Assembly (NCBI GenBank): GCA_035543455.1
Contig: DATKKE010000017.1
Span: forward strand, 1 to 51,030
Direction of reading: 5' to 3'
DNA length: 51,030 nucleotides
DNA from: CAIKOD01 sp035543455
GTDB lineage: Archaea; Halobacteriota; Methanomicrobia; Methanomicrobiales; Methanospirillaceae
Made by a program: the position numbers and the translations under genes. How positions within the stretch are numbered: the first letter of the stretch is position 1; the number at the start of each line of letters is the position of its first letter. The notes below the pieces were generated by a model. It had not been told where the DNA came from. It was given only the letters and a program-made list of their open reading frames with translations, and did not search any database. Positions 15,521 to 24,671 of the stretch are shown here, in pieces.

Positions 15521-17532
15521 TATTTCCATGACAATACCATCTCCTGAAACATGTTCAGGTCGACCGCGATCAGCTCTTCCCGGATCCATAACGGCAGCCC
15601 GTTCCGTACCCTGTTTTCAAGGAAACGCCCCTCGCCAAAAACGAGGAATCCCCGGTCTTCAGGAGTCCTTATTACCCTGCCGAGCGCCTGTTCAGCCTTG
15701 TTAATGGCCGGGAGCGTATAGCAGATAAATTCACCTTCTTCCCCGAATTTATATTTAAAATAGTCTATCATCATTCTTCTCGGTCTGTTGAACGGAGCAA
15801 GCGGTAACCCTATGACCATGGCACCGGACAGCATCTCCCCACGATAATCCAGTCCTTCGCTCCACTTCCCTCCGCACACGGCAAATAGCACCCCCGACTT
15901 GTTCCTTTCCGGCAGTGAAAGGAACTCTTTTAACGCGCTTCCGGCATCACGACTGTCTTTGGGTTCAATGAATACCGTTTTCTTTTTTATGAGGGGAGCC
16001 GTTTTTTTGGCAAATTGTTCAAGAATCTGGTAGGAAGGAAAATAAACCGCAAGGTTACCGGGAAGCCGAGTAAATGCAGCGATGTAATCGATAATTTTCT
16101 GTGTATTTACAGCATCCTGTCGTTTTCGAAAGGCAGTCGTGATATCCCTGCTGCAGATGAGCCTCCTGTTCTCGATCGGAAATGAATTCGGGAGCGAGCA
16201 GGTAGAGACATCGGCATCCCCGAAATAGTATTTTTTGTAACTGTCAATTGGGGAGAGAGTACCCGAGATCAGGGTACAACTGTGGTGTGAGGTTGCGAGA
16301 TCCCTCATCCCGGAACCCGGATCGATTTTTCGTACTTCGAGAATAATTGAGGTCTCGTCTTTCCGGTAAATTGTCAGGTAGGAGGAATCTGACACCGACT
16401 GTTCAAGACGCACCATGAAAGCGGTAAGCTTTTCGATGGCAGTCTCCCGGAACTCCCCGGCCCTGATATTATTTTCCCTGATCTTTTCGCTGAAAACCAT
16501 TAATTCCTCGACAATTTCAGAAAGAGACCCGTATAACGAACTTTTTAAAATGATACGTTCGAATATGACCGGATCGAACCAGTCCTCAGCTTCAAGAGAG
16601 CTTTTCAACCCTTCCATGAACCCGGTAATTCTGGGAAGAAGGTGCCTGACGGCTTCTGCACCTTTCATGGTCTTCCTGAGCTGGAGGAGCTCGAATGATG
16701 CCTGTTTCAAAAATTCCTCCTCGAGATGAACGGACTGGACGTCCAGAAGGACATCCCCGCAGTTGTGTGCCTCGTCGATAAGGAGCATAACGTCACAAGG
16801 CTCTATTCCGACTGACTGGTAGAGTTGTTCGCGTACCGTATTGTCAAAAAGGTGATAGTAATTGAGAATAATCACGTCGGCTTTCAGTGCAGCATGGAGC
16901 AGGGTCTCATAAGGGCAGATATCCCCACAGAGTTCGCTGATATGCCGGGGATGGATCCCAGCCCCGGTTGCCCGCTCGGCCCGGGAACGGAGTTCCTGGG
17001 AAGGGATCATTCTGAGCGTTCCACCTTCGGCCTTAACAAAAACCCGGCTTTTAATAAAATACGGGCATATCGGTGGGTGTTCCCGATCTATTTTTGCAAT
17101 CTGCTTCCTGATGACCGGATCGGATGCAGGGACGAGAGAGCCCTGCTCAGCACGTTCGCGCATCAGGGATGTCGACAGGCCTTTAACCCCTTCGCAACGG
17201 CGATAAATATCTCCTTCCCCGGCAAGGGGGCATAAATTCGATTTCCCGATAAGAAATGAAAATTTCAGCGATGGTTTTTTCTTTTTGATCAATGTCAGTT
17301 CCCTGATAAATGTTGTCAGCTGGCTGATCGTCCGGACAGCCACAATGACCTTTCTGTCCCCTTTTTCTGCGAGTAATGCTGCGACCACACTGGATTTACC
17401 GCTCCCTGTCGGTGCATCGATCATCACGATTCCACCGGATTTTGCGTGATTGCCAACAACTTCAAGCATCTTCCGCTGACCCGGCCTGTACTTGGGGTAA
17501 GGGAACCATTCATCGAGGTGATCCATTAACAT
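15520..17532 (-). CDS. XPD/Rad3-type DEAD_2 helicase
   Basis: A 670-residue superfamily 2 DNA helicase. Motif I is IDAPTGSGKSS (Lys46) and motif II is DEAHNCGD. C-terminal motifs include GKWSEGLDYRGE and QALGRVIRTPEDRG. Cysteines in NLCPL, RRCEG, PPICPYF and GDICPYE can hold the 4Fe-4S cluster of XPD-type helicases. The frame stays open for a further 130 codons, but that part lies over the divergent purB gene and does not resemble a helicase. The ATG at 17532 gives the expected start, just before the Q-motif-like KYRPGQRKML. The gene is followed by the alkyltransferase with a one-base overlap, so a repair role is likely. Confidence 0.92.
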   Translation of the reverse strand: MLMDHLDEWFPYPKYRPGQRKMLEVVGNHAKSGGIVMIDAPTGSGKSSVVAALLAEKGDRKVIVAVRTISQLTTFIRELTLIKKKKPSLKFSFLIGKSNLCPLAGEGDIYRRCEGVKGLSTSLMRERAEQGSLVPASDPVIRKQIAKIDREHPPICPYFIKSRVFVKAEGGTLRMIPSQELRSRAERATGAGIHPRHISELCGDICPYETLLHAALKADVIILNYYHLFDNTVREQLYQSVGIEPCDVMLLIDEAHNCGDVLLDVQSVHLEEEFLKQASFELLQLRKTMKGAEAVRHLLPRITGFMEGLKSSLEAEDWFDPVIFERIILKSSLYGSLSEIVEELMVFSEKIRENNIRAGEFRETAIEKLTAFMVRLEQSVSDSSYLTIYRKDETSIILEVRKIDPGSGMRDLATSHHSCTLISGTLSPIDSYKKYYFGDADVSTCSLPNSFPIENRRLICSRDITTAFRKRQDAVNTQKIIDYIAAFTRLPGNLAVYFPSYQILEQFAKKTAPLIKKKTVFIEPKDSRDAGSALKEFLSLPERNKSGVLFAVCGGKWSEGLDYRGEMLSGAMVIGLPLAPFNRPRRMMIDYFKYKFGEEGEFICYTLPAINKAEQALGRVIRTPEDRGFLVFGEGRFLENRVRNGLPLWIREELIAVDLNMFQEMVLSWK

Positions 17533-17580
17533 ATAATAGGTGTCACAATGCTTTAGCATAGCAGGAGTGGATCTGTTCAG

Positions 17581-18933
17581 ATGGCTGTACACCCGATAGA
17601 GCACCGGTACGGGACCCCCGAGATGCGTCACGTATGGAGCGAAGAAAACCGGTTTTCCTGTATTATTGCTGCAGAAATAGCGCTCGCCAGCGCAGAGGCA
17701 GCCCATGGACTTATACCAGAACCGGCGGCAGGCGAGATTGAAAAAAATGCCCGTTCCGCTACCATTGAACGCGCGAAAGAAATTGAAAACGAAATTAACC
17801 ACGATATGATGGCGATCGTGAAGGCTATCGCCGAAGTCTGCGGCGAGTCGGGCCGGTTTATCCATTACGGTGCGACATCGAACGATATGCTCGACACGGC
17901 TACCGGCCTCCAGCTGAAACAATCTCTCGATCTCATCGAGCAGAAATTAAGAGACCTGCTCACCGTCCTCCTGAAAAGAAGCGGAGAAACAAAGGAACTG
18001 GTCTGTGCGGGAAGAACCCACGGGCAGATTGGCGTACCAACCACCTATGGGCTCCGCTTTGCAATCTGGGCCAGCGAGACGGGACGCCATATAGACAGAT
18101 TACGTGAACTCAGGCCCCGGGTCGCGGTAGGCCAGATGACGGGAGCGGTAGGGACACAGGCATCACTTGGCGGGAAGGGAATTGAAGTGCAGGAGACCAT
18201 GATGACACTTCTCGGGCTCTCATGCGTGGATGTCTCTAACCAGGTGATATCACGGGATCGCTATGCGGAGTACTTCATGTTCCTTGCAAATGTTGCCACG
18301 ACCCTCGACAAGATCGGGATTGAGATCAGGTCCCTGCAAAGAACTGAAATTGGCGAAGTAGAAGAAGCATTTGGAAAAAACCAGGTCGGATCGAGCACCA
18401 TGCCGCACAAGAGGAATCCGATAAAAAGCGAACAGGTCTGCGGTCTCGCACGCGTGATACGTGCATCGGTTGAACCGGCTCTGCAGAATAATACGCTCTG
18501 GGATGAACGGGATCTGACGAACTCGTCCTGCGAGAGAGTGATCTTTCCCGAAGCGTCGGTCCTGGCAGATCATATACTGCTCGTGATGACAAGGGTCCTT
18601 GATGGACTTACAATACATAAAGAACGAATCCGGGAGAACCTGAAGTTTCTTCATGGGATTAATATGGCCGAATCGGTGATGATCGAGCTGACCCGGAAGG
18701 GCATGGACCGCCAGGACGCTCACGAACATATCCGGATTGCCAGCATGAAAGCCCTGGAGATTAAAAAGCCGCTTTCAGAGGTGCTTTCTGACGATCGTGT
18801 AGTGATGGGACTGCTTAAACCCCGTGAAATAGAAGAACTACTTAACCCGGACAGGTATATCGGCACCGCAGTGCTCCAGGTCGAACGGGTCATTGAAAAA
18901 CTCGGACATCTCACAGGGAGCACCCAACACTGA
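17581..18933 (+). CDS. purB: Adenylosuccinate lyase
   Basis: PurB performs two beta-eliminations in purine synthesis, giving AICAR and AMP. The 450-residue protein is full length. It has the fumarase/lyase superfamily signature GSSTMPHKRNPIKSE, the conserved THGQ-type region (GRTHGQIGVPTTYG) and HYGATSNDM. GGAG lies about 12 bases before the ATG. It is divergent from the helicase gene, with 48 bases between the two starts, so they probably share a control region. Confidence 0.96.
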   Translation: MAVHPIEHRYGTPEMRHVWSEENRFSCIIAAEIALASAEAAHGLIPEPAAGEIEKNARSATIERAKEIENEINHDMMAIVKAIAEVCGESGRFIHYGATSNDMLDTATGLQLKQSLDLIEQKLRDLLTVLLKRSGETKELVCAGRTHGQIGVPTTYGLRFAIWASETGRHIDRLRELRPRVAVGQMTGAVGTQASLGGKGIEVQETMMTLLGLSCVDVSNQVISRDRYAEYFMFLANVATTLDKIGIEIRSLQRTEIGEVEEAFGKNQVGSSTMPHKRNPIKSEQVCGLARVIRASVEPALQNNTLWDERDLTNSSCERVIFPEASVLADHILLVMTRVLDGLTIHKERIRENLKFLHGINMAESVMIELTRKGMDRQDAHEHIRIASMKALEIKKPLSEVLSDDRVVMGLLKPREIEELLNPDRYIGTAVLQVERVIEKLGHLTGSTQH

Positions 18934-19092
18934 TTAGAGTCTGGTACGATTTCGGGGTCTTTTTGCCGCCAGGTCTTCGACTGGAAAAAATCTGCCTGAT
19001 CCGGATAATAATTTTTCCCGGTTCAGCAGTGGAAAAAAATTAGTACGAAAATTCTGGAATACAGGGTATTCGCATATAAAAAAAGTATATTC

Positions 19093-19779
19093 TCACTCTT
19101 CGTTTTCTTCCTTCTTTTCAGGCCGCTTAAACGTCTCTACCAGGGTAATTTCATTGATATCGGGGATGAATTCAAACGATTCATGTATTATCCGGCTTCG
19201 CCACAGGACCCAGCGCCTATCATAGTTAATGCCCGGTGGGAGGGTAATCGTCACGGTGCCGTTATCGAATGAGACTTCCATATCCCGTCCTGCATAGAGG
19301 TGGATAAGTCCTTTCACTTTTTCCACCAGATCTTCGACCCTTGATTCAATCCGGTAGGAATAATGGAGCGTCTTTCCGGCAAAAGGATGGTTGAAATCGA
19401 CAATGACACGGTTGCCGATGATATCGACAACGACACCTTCCCCTTTTTCCTCAAGCTTTACTGACATTCCCTTGACCGGTTTTTCTTTGAAACTGCTCTT
19501 CTGGAACGATTCCAGTTTATTTGGATCACGTTCCCCGAACGCTTTTTCAGGAAGGACATCAATTTCATCGTCTGAACCCTCCTCTTTTCCGATAAGAGCT
19601 TCGTCAAGGCCTACAATTACATGGTGACTTCCGACGCGGATCACGACCGGACCGTACAATGCCTGGGCATTATGTATCCCTTCGGCCTTCGCCTTTTCTT
19701 CGTCGGTGGTGTCAAAAATACGACCGTCGACGGTTCCGGTATAATGTAGTTTTACAAAATCTCCTTCCTGTATCGCCAT
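19093..19779 (-). CDS. FKBP-type peptidyl-prolyl isomerase (SlyD-like, long archaeal form)
   Basis: This folding catalyst has 228 residues. It begins with the FKBP strand GDFVKLHYTGTVDGRIFDTT. The IF (insert-in-flap) domain is at about 85-135, followed by FNHPFAGKTLHY, which closes the FKBP fold. A C-terminal extra domain of about 75 residues (from about residue 155) is typical of long archaeal FKBPs. The ATG at 19779 is chosen; a GTG three codons upstream is possible. It is divergent from the cyaB-like gene, with 56 bases between the starts. Confidence 0.92.
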   Translation of the reverse strand: MAIQEGDFVKLHYTGTVDGRIFDTTDEEKAKAEGIHNAQALYGPVVIRVGSHHVIVGLDEALIGKEEGSDDEIDVLPEKAFGERDPNKLESFQKSSFKEKPVKGMSVKLEEKGEGVVVDIIGNRVIVDFNHPFAGKTLHYSYRIESRVEDLVEKVKGLIHLYAGRDMEVSFDNGTVTITLPPGINYDRRWVLWRSRIIHESFEFIPDINEITLVETFKRPEKKEENEE

Positions 19780-19835
19780 ATCTATCACTTGCTATATAAC
19801 CTCGTGGGGAAGATAGATAAAACTGTGTCACTGTC

Positions 19836-20363
19836 ATGCTTGAAATCGAAATAAAAGTCAGGGTTCAGGACCTTGCTCCGATAAGGGAACGACTCCGCGA
19901 GCTTCATGCCGACCTTACCGGAACGACCTGTGAACATGATGTCTATTTTAATGCACCCCACAGGGATTTTGCCCGTACCGACGAAGCATTACGGGTCCGT
20001 TACAGCGACAACAACGTCATTGTCACCTACAAAGGCGCAAAAATCCCGGGATTTGAATTCAAGGCTCGCGAAGAGATAAATGTGACGATAGAAAATGGTG
20101 CCGGGTTTGAAAGTATACTTGAAAGGCTCGGCTTCAAAAAGACTGCAGTGGTGGATAAAACAAGGGAATACTACCATTACGGAGAAGCATCGATCACTCT
20201 TGACGACGTAAAAGGACTCGGGTTTTTCGTCGAGATCGAACTGACGGGAAATGAAGCCGGTTCATCGGTTACCGGGAAAATTAATTCGATTGCAGAAAAA
20301 ATCGGGGTAGAGGGCGAGCAGATCCTCTCCTCGTACCTGGAACTCCTCCTCGCTACACGGTGA
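19836..20363 (+). CDS. cyaB: CYTH-domain protein (CyaB / thiamine-triphosphatase type)
   Basis: The 175-residue protein carries the CYTH signature EIEIKV (Glu3, Glu5, Lys7) and the later charged strands of the triphosphate tunnel (ALRVRY, VTYKGAK, REEINV, ITLDDVKGLGFFVEIE). The family acts on triphosphates: class IV adenylate cyclase or inorganic/thiamine triphosphatase. Which substrate is used here cannot be told from sequence. Its last 11 bases overlap the end of the converging phosphoesterase gene. Confidence 0.88.
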   Translation: MLEIEIKVRVQDLAPIRERLRELHADLTGTTCEHDVYFNAPHRDFARTDEALRVRYSDNNVIVTYKGAKIPGFEFKAREEINVTIENGAGFESILERLGFKKTAVVDKTREYYHYGEASITLDDVKGLGFFVEIELTGNEAGSSVTGKINSIAEKIGVEGEQILSSYLELLLATR

Positions 20364-20994
20364 GGAGTTCAACTTTTATATCTTTCGGATCGTTTCCAAA
20401 ATGGATCATTGCACAGTTACCCGTTGAGGCCGGGCCCGGGTTGACAATTTTCACACCGTCGACATCCATAATTCCGCGGTCCTCGTGGACATGTGCACAG
20501 CACACGAGATCGAAAGTCTTCATGTGCCTTCTTATAGCCTGGCTGCCTACATGCTCCCCATTCACCATATCGAGAGTTTTATACGGGGGGGCATGGGCAA
20601 GGAGAACGTTGTGCACGGTTCTTTCCATCTTGGCAATCACCAGATGGAGGATATCATCTATCTGCTTATCCGTCATTTCGAACGGACAGGCAAATGGTGT
20701 GGGATTGGAACCGCCAATACCTGCAATGGTAATTTTCCCGAGATTTATCTGAGATGCATGGAGGCTTACGCAGTCTGAATGCTCAAGGACCTCCAGTATA
20801 TCTTTTGGGTCACAATTGCCCGGTACCGCAAAACAGGGTACATCTATCCGGGACAGTAGGGGTTCAACGGAATCTGCGGGACCCATCTGGGTAAGGTCGC
20901 CGGCAATAAAAACTGCATCGGCCCCGAGATCCAAAAATGAATCAATTTTACCAAATTGACCATGGAGATCTGCTAACAAGAGCACATCCATCAT
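20353..20994 (-). CDS. Calcineurin-like metallophosphoesterase
   Basis: The 213-residue protein has all the motifs of the two-metal phosphoesterase fold: ADLHGQ (Asp9, His11), AGDLTQ, PGNCD, LLAHAPP and CAHVHEDRG. The length matches small archaeal YfcE/MJ0936-like enzymes. Its ATG overlaps the stop of the radical SAM gene by four bases (ATGA), so they are translationally coupled. The substrate is unknown. Confidence 0.9.
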   Translation of the reverse strand: MMDVLLLADLHGQFGKIDSFLDLGADAVFIAGDLTQMGPADSVEPLLSRIDVPCFAVPGNCDPKDILEVLEHSDCVSLHASQINLGKITIAGIGGSNPTPFACPFEMTDKQIDDILHLVIAKMERTVHNVLLAHAPPYKTLDMVNGEHVGSQAIRRHMKTFDLVCCAHVHEDRGIMDVDGVKIVNPGPASTGNCAMIHFGNDPKDIKVELLTV

Positions 20995-22124
20995 GGTATA
21001 TCATTCGAATGACTGCTAAAAAACCTTATCTGATGATCACACCAGGAACCCGTTAATTTTCCCTTGAGAGCAAGGGATCCAAGCGTGCGCTGCACATCAT
21101 CGATCAGGGGCTGTACCGGTCGGCCATAGAGGGGCGTTCCAGGCAGGGGAATGAACTGGTGAAGATGAACACTCCCTGCTTTTACGACCGAATTAATCAG
21201 GTCGAGGGTCATATACTGGTCTTCGGGAGTTTCGCACGGCAACCCGACAATTACATCGACAACCGGGACAAGTCCATGATCCCTGCACAGGTCGTATGCA
21301 TTTAGGACATCATTTACCGTATGGCCACGCCGGAGGAGCCCAAGGACGCGATCGCTACCAGACTGTGCCCCAAAGTGAATTTTTTTATTAGCACAATAGG
21401 TATTGACCAGGTCGAGGGACCGGTCACTGATAAACTCCGGCCGTACTTCGCTCGGGAATGTCCCGAAATAGGTATCTGTTTTAATTCGCGACAATAAAAT
21501 TTCGAGCTTCCTGAAATCCGGGGACTTACCGCGAGAGCCATAAGCAAATGCATTCGGTGTCACGAAACGGGCATCCGGCAACTTATTCGCATACGTGACA
21601 ACCTGATCGATGGGCCTGTGCCTCATACAATGACCGAATAACGATGGCGTCTGACAATACCCGCACCTGAACGGGCAACCCCTGGAGATCTCAACATATC
21701 CCCTTATCCGGTCAAAAGGAGGATATGAACCAAGAAGGACCGTCGAATCAGCCGGGATGCAGGTATTCCTTGTTGCCGTTCCCGGGACCGGTTCCCGGGA
21801 ACCGGAGATAAGGCTTCTTAAGAGGAGGGGGAGTGTATATTCCCCCTCTCCTATTACAACATAATCGGTAAATTCTGCGAATTCGCGGTAGCAGGCCGAT
21901 GGATGGGGCCCCCCGGCAATTGTGATGCATTCCGCGTTTTTTATTTCTTTCTCATAGATCATGAAATTCAGAGAATTAAGACTGTAACAGGTGACGTCCC
22001 CGGAAGGTGTGTCAACGGGCTGCAAATGGATATTGAAACGTCCACATGCTGCAGAAAGAGCTGCAAAGGAGTTCCGGGCAGCACCGATGCGTCTCCAGCA
22101 GATCTGTAAACCCGATCCCGTCAT
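20991..22124 (-). CDS. B12-binding-domain radical SAM protein (MJ1487-like)
   Basis: The 377-residue protein has an N-terminal cobalamin-binding-like Rossmann domain (about 1-110, with CITIAGGPHPSA and VVIGEGE). The radical SAM core starts at GCPFRCGYC, the CxxxCxxC site for the 4Fe-4S cluster. Later parts read HFGAQSGSDRVL and HQFIPLPGTPLYG. The reaction is unknown. The ATG at 22124 is preferred because AGGAG lies five bases upstream; an ATG at 22166 would add 14 residues without a ribosome-binding site. It is coupled to a metallophosphoesterase. Confidence 0.88.
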   Translation of the reverse strand: MTGSGLQICWRRIGAARNSFAALSAACGRFNIHLQPVDTPSGDVTCYSLNSLNFMIYEKEIKNAECITIAGGPHPSACYREFAEFTDYVVIGEGEYTLPLLLRSLISGSREPVPGTATRNTCIPADSTVLLGSYPPFDRIRGYVEISRGCPFRCGYCQTPSLFGHCMRHRPIDQVVTYANKLPDARFVTPNAFAYGSRGKSPDFRKLEILLSRIKTDTYFGTFPSEVRPEFISDRSLDLVNTYCANKKIHFGAQSGSDRVLGLLRRGHTVNDVLNAYDLCRDHGLVPVVDVIVGLPCETPEDQYMTLDLINSVVKAGSVHLHQFIPLPGTPLYGRPVQPLIDDVQRTLGSLALKGKLTGSWCDHQIRFFSSHSNDIP

Positions 22125-22335
22125 TTTTGCTCCTGGTTCATTTGATCGTATGGTACTGTTCAGCATAGAATAATTTCAATTGATTTTTTTCAATTGACGG
22201 TTTGGAGATCAAAAAGAATGCTCCAATATCTCCCTTCCGGATTCTTAACGAGATAATTCTCTGAAATACCCTCGGATTGATCCCAAAATTTATCGTTTGA
22301 AAAATATGATACCCACAGTTGAAGGAAGAAGAAAC

Positions 22336-22668
22336 ATGGTTGAACGAGAGAAACCGAAACTGAAGGGTTTTATCGCAGAGTTTGTGGAATTCCTGAATGA
22401 GTACAAGGTAATTGGGCTGGCTATTGCCTTCATCATCGGTGTCGCCGCGTCGGCCCTGGTCAAATCATTCGTGGACAACATCATTATGCCGATTATCACC
22501 GTATTCGTCCCGGGAGGAGCCTGGAGAACTGCAACTGCACAGGTTGGCCCCTTTATTTTCGGCTGGGGCCCGTTCCTGTCAGACCTGATCTATTTTATCA
22601 TCGTAGCCCTCGTGGTATTTATCGCGGCAAAGAAAATCCTCAAAATGGATAAAGTTACTAAAATGTAA
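22336..22668 (+). CDS. mscL: Large-conductance mechanosensitive channel
   Basis: The 110-residue membrane protein has the MscL layout: an amphipathic N-terminal helix (GFIAEFVEFLNE), a first transmembrane helix (about 28-48) running into VKSFVDNIIMPII, a short periplasmic loop, a second helix (about 78-98) and a basic tail (KKILKMDKVTKM). It opens on membrane tension and releases solutes. The ATG at 22336 follows a GAAGGAAGAAG purine run. A frame-mate ATG at 22297 would add a non-family extension. Confidence 0.93.
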   Translation: MVEREKPKLKGFIAEFVEFLNEYKVIGLAIAFIIGVAASALVKSFVDNIIMPIITVFVPGGAWRTATAQVGPFIFGWGPFLSDLIYFIIVALVVFIAAKKILKMDKVTKM

Positions 22669-22840
22669 CTTCTTTTTTTGGAGAGGCAGAGAGAATTGCG
22701 AGAGAAATTGCAGTTTATCGGGTTACTCCCAATTATCGTAATCCCGGACAGTTCCGGTTCAGAGAGTAACACGATCTGTCCAAGATCTTTTCCGGGGAGC
22801 CCGGTTCGATCCACTCGCCTTATTTCTCTGACCGCCCAAT

Positions 22841-23263
22841 TTATTGTGTCCCTTTGTCGGGAGGGGTATCCTCGCAGGACAATTCACCGGAGTCCCCATC
22901 GACGGTTACCTCCGTTCCGGTGCGAAGGCGGTTAAGCGGGATCCCAATCGAGTCAACCATTGGAATGCCGGCCATTATTGCCCCGATAACGATAATAGGC
23001 TCAGCTTCGGTATTGATAATGGCTGCAGGTGCATGCCCGGTCCGGGAAAGAGCATATATAACGTACGACCCTACTGTCGACCCTTTTCCGTAATCGAAAG
23101 CAATAACCTTTCCGGACATATCCTGACCCTCGAGGGGATGACCCTTCTCGACGATGATACCGGTTTTTGGATCAACCCCTGAAAGAAACGAGATAGGTTC
23201 AGGGCTCACGAGGAGCTTTCCCGTTGCCCTGCCCCGGGCAATACCCCTTCCGTGAAATATCAT
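22841..23263 (-). CDS. Phosphomevalonate dehydratase small subunit (aconitase X swivel domain, DUF126)
   Basis: The 140-residue protein matches the DUF126/AcnX small-subunit pattern: GRGIARGRATGKLLVS, KGSTVGSYVIYAL, ragged P-A-A-I-I-N-T, IMAGIPMVD and a final VTVDGDSGE. With the large AcnX subunit it forms phosphomevalonate dehydratase in the archaeal mevalonate route to isoprenoid lipids. The large subunit gene is not next to it, so the complex must be encoded in two places. Full-length for the family. It is divergent from PAN. Confidence 0.85.
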   Translation of the reverse strand: MIFHGRGIARGRATGKLLVSPEPISFLSGVDPKTGIIVEKGHPLEGQDMSGKVIAFDYGKGSTVGSYVIYALSRTGHAPAAIINTEAEPIIVIGAIMAGIPMVDSIGIPLNRLRTGTEVTVDGDSGELSCEDTPPDKGTQ

Positions 23264-23307
23264 AAACGCACCTGATATATGTATGAATGGGGAGATATAT
23301 TAGTAAC

Positions 23308-24468
23308 ATGGAAGAGAGCGTCATTAACAACCCCGTGAACGAGGGGGAACTCAAACTTAAACTGAGGGTGCAGGAGGTCGAAGCCCAGATCCTGGAGCTC
23401 AAGATCAAAAATGACGAACTTCTCAGGGATAATACCCAGCTTAAACGTGAAAATGCCCAACTCAAACGAATGCCACTTTTTATTGCAGTCGTTATCGATA
23501 TTCTTGAGAACGGGGAGGTCTACCTCAGGCAGCAGGGCAACAACCAGGAATACCTTACCCATGTCGGCGCAGAACTTGGAAAAGAGCTGAAACCCGGGAC
23601 ACGGGTCGCAGTGAATAATGCGCTCTCCATTGTAAAGATTGTTGGAAACGTGTTCGATTCACGGGTCCGGGTGATGGAACTCGATGAATCTCCAAGCATT
23701 ACATTCAGACAGATAGGTGGTCTCCAGAAGGAGATCGAAGAAGTCCGCGAGTCGGTTGAATATCCGCTCACAAAACCTCAGATATTTGAAAAAATCGGCG
23801 TCGAACCTCCCAAGGGAATCCTGCTTTATGGCCCTCCTGGGACAGGAAAAACACTCATTGCAAAGGCAGTCGCGCATCAGGCGAAAGCGACCTTCATCAG
23901 GATGTCGGGGAGTGAACTGGTCCACAAATACATTGGGGAAGGAGCCCAGCTCGTTCGGGAACTATTCTCACTCGCCCGCGAGAGGGCGCCTTCTATCGTG
24001 TTTATTGACGAGATCGACGCGGTTGGAAGTACGAGAACAAACGACGGGACCTCAGGAAGCGCAGAAGTCCAGAGGACATTGATGCAGCTCCTCGCTGAAA
24101 TGGATGGGTTCAACAACCGCGGTGATGTCAGGATAATGGCCGCTACGAATCGTGTCGATATGCTGGACCCGGCCCTGCTCAGACCGGGACGGTTCGACAG
24201 GATTATTGAGATTCCACTTCCTGATCGCGACGCACGTCTTGAAATCCTGAAGATCCATTCGGCAAAACTTTCCCTGGCCGGGGTGTCACTGGAAGAAATT
24301 GCGGACCAGACTGAAAATACGACAGGCGCGGAACTCCAGGCGATCTGCCGCGAAGCAGGTATGATTGCGGTCAGGAAAGAGGCAGATGTGGTAAAATCTG
24401 AGGACTTCCATGCCGCCGTTCGGAAAGTGATGATGGAAACAGAATTTGATTCAAGAATGTACAGTTAA
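23308..24468 (+). CDS. pan: Proteasome-activating nucleotidase (PAN)
   Basis: PAN is the hexameric AAA+ unfoldase of the archaeal 20S proteasome. From the ATG at 23308 it has 386 residues. An N-terminal coiled coil (about 5-55) leads into an OB domain (about 57-125). The AAA+ domain has LYGPPGTGKTLIAKA, FIDEIDAVG and LLRPGRFDR. It ends in MYS, the hydrophobic-Tyr-X motif that docks into the proteasome ring and opens its gate. An ATG at 23287 in frame is possible; GGGGAGA lies between the two and favours 23308, though the spacing is long. Confidence 0.96.
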   Translation: MEESVINNPVNEGELKLKLRVQEVEAQILELKIKNDELLRDNTQLKRENAQLKRMPLFIAVVIDILENGEVYLRQQGNNQEYLTHVGAELGKELKPGTRVAVNNALSIVKIVGNVFDSRVRVMELDESPSITFRQIGGLQKEIEEVRESVEYPLTKPQIFEKIGVEPPKGILLYGPPGTGKTLIAKAVAHQAKATFIRMSGSELVHKYIGEGAQLVRELFSLARERAPSIVFIDEIDAVGSTRTNDGTSGSAEVQRTLMQLLAEMDGFNNRGDVRIMAATNRVDMLDPALLRPGRFDRIIEIPLPDRDARLEILKIHSAKLSLAGVSLEEIADQTENTTGAELQAICREAGMIAVRKEADVVKSEDFHAAVRKVMMETEFDSRMYS

Positions 24469-24478
24469 TTAGATTAAA

Positions 24479-24503
24479 GGAACCCATTGGAGGTGCGGGT
24501 TCC
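24479..24503 (+). terminator. Hairpin after PAN
   Basis: GGAACCC (24479-24485) and GGGTTCC (24497-24503) are perfect inverted repeats around an 11-base loop, 10 bases past the PAN stop. The stem suggests a transcript end, but no T run follows immediately. Confidence 0.4.
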
Positions 24504-24671
24504 CATCCGGTCAGAATTGTTTCTTCAACAGGCAATGCAACCTTTTTCAGACTGCCAGTAATAATCTTCTCATTCCATAAGGGAGATTTAAATATTCCTG
24601 TCAGGGTCGGAAATCCATTTCCCCGGACAGATTTTTATTCTGCCGGGTTTATTATTCACTGAACACCACCG

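Noticed and set aside
17533..17922. Possible 130-residue N-terminal extension of the XPD-type helicase
   Set aside because: It is antisense to the conserved start of purB and has no helicase-like features. The family start fits 17532.
22797..22811. tRNA T-loop-like sequence GGTTCGATCC
   Set aside because: The flanking bases do not form a T stem, and no D or anticodon arm or acceptor pairing can be drawn upstream.
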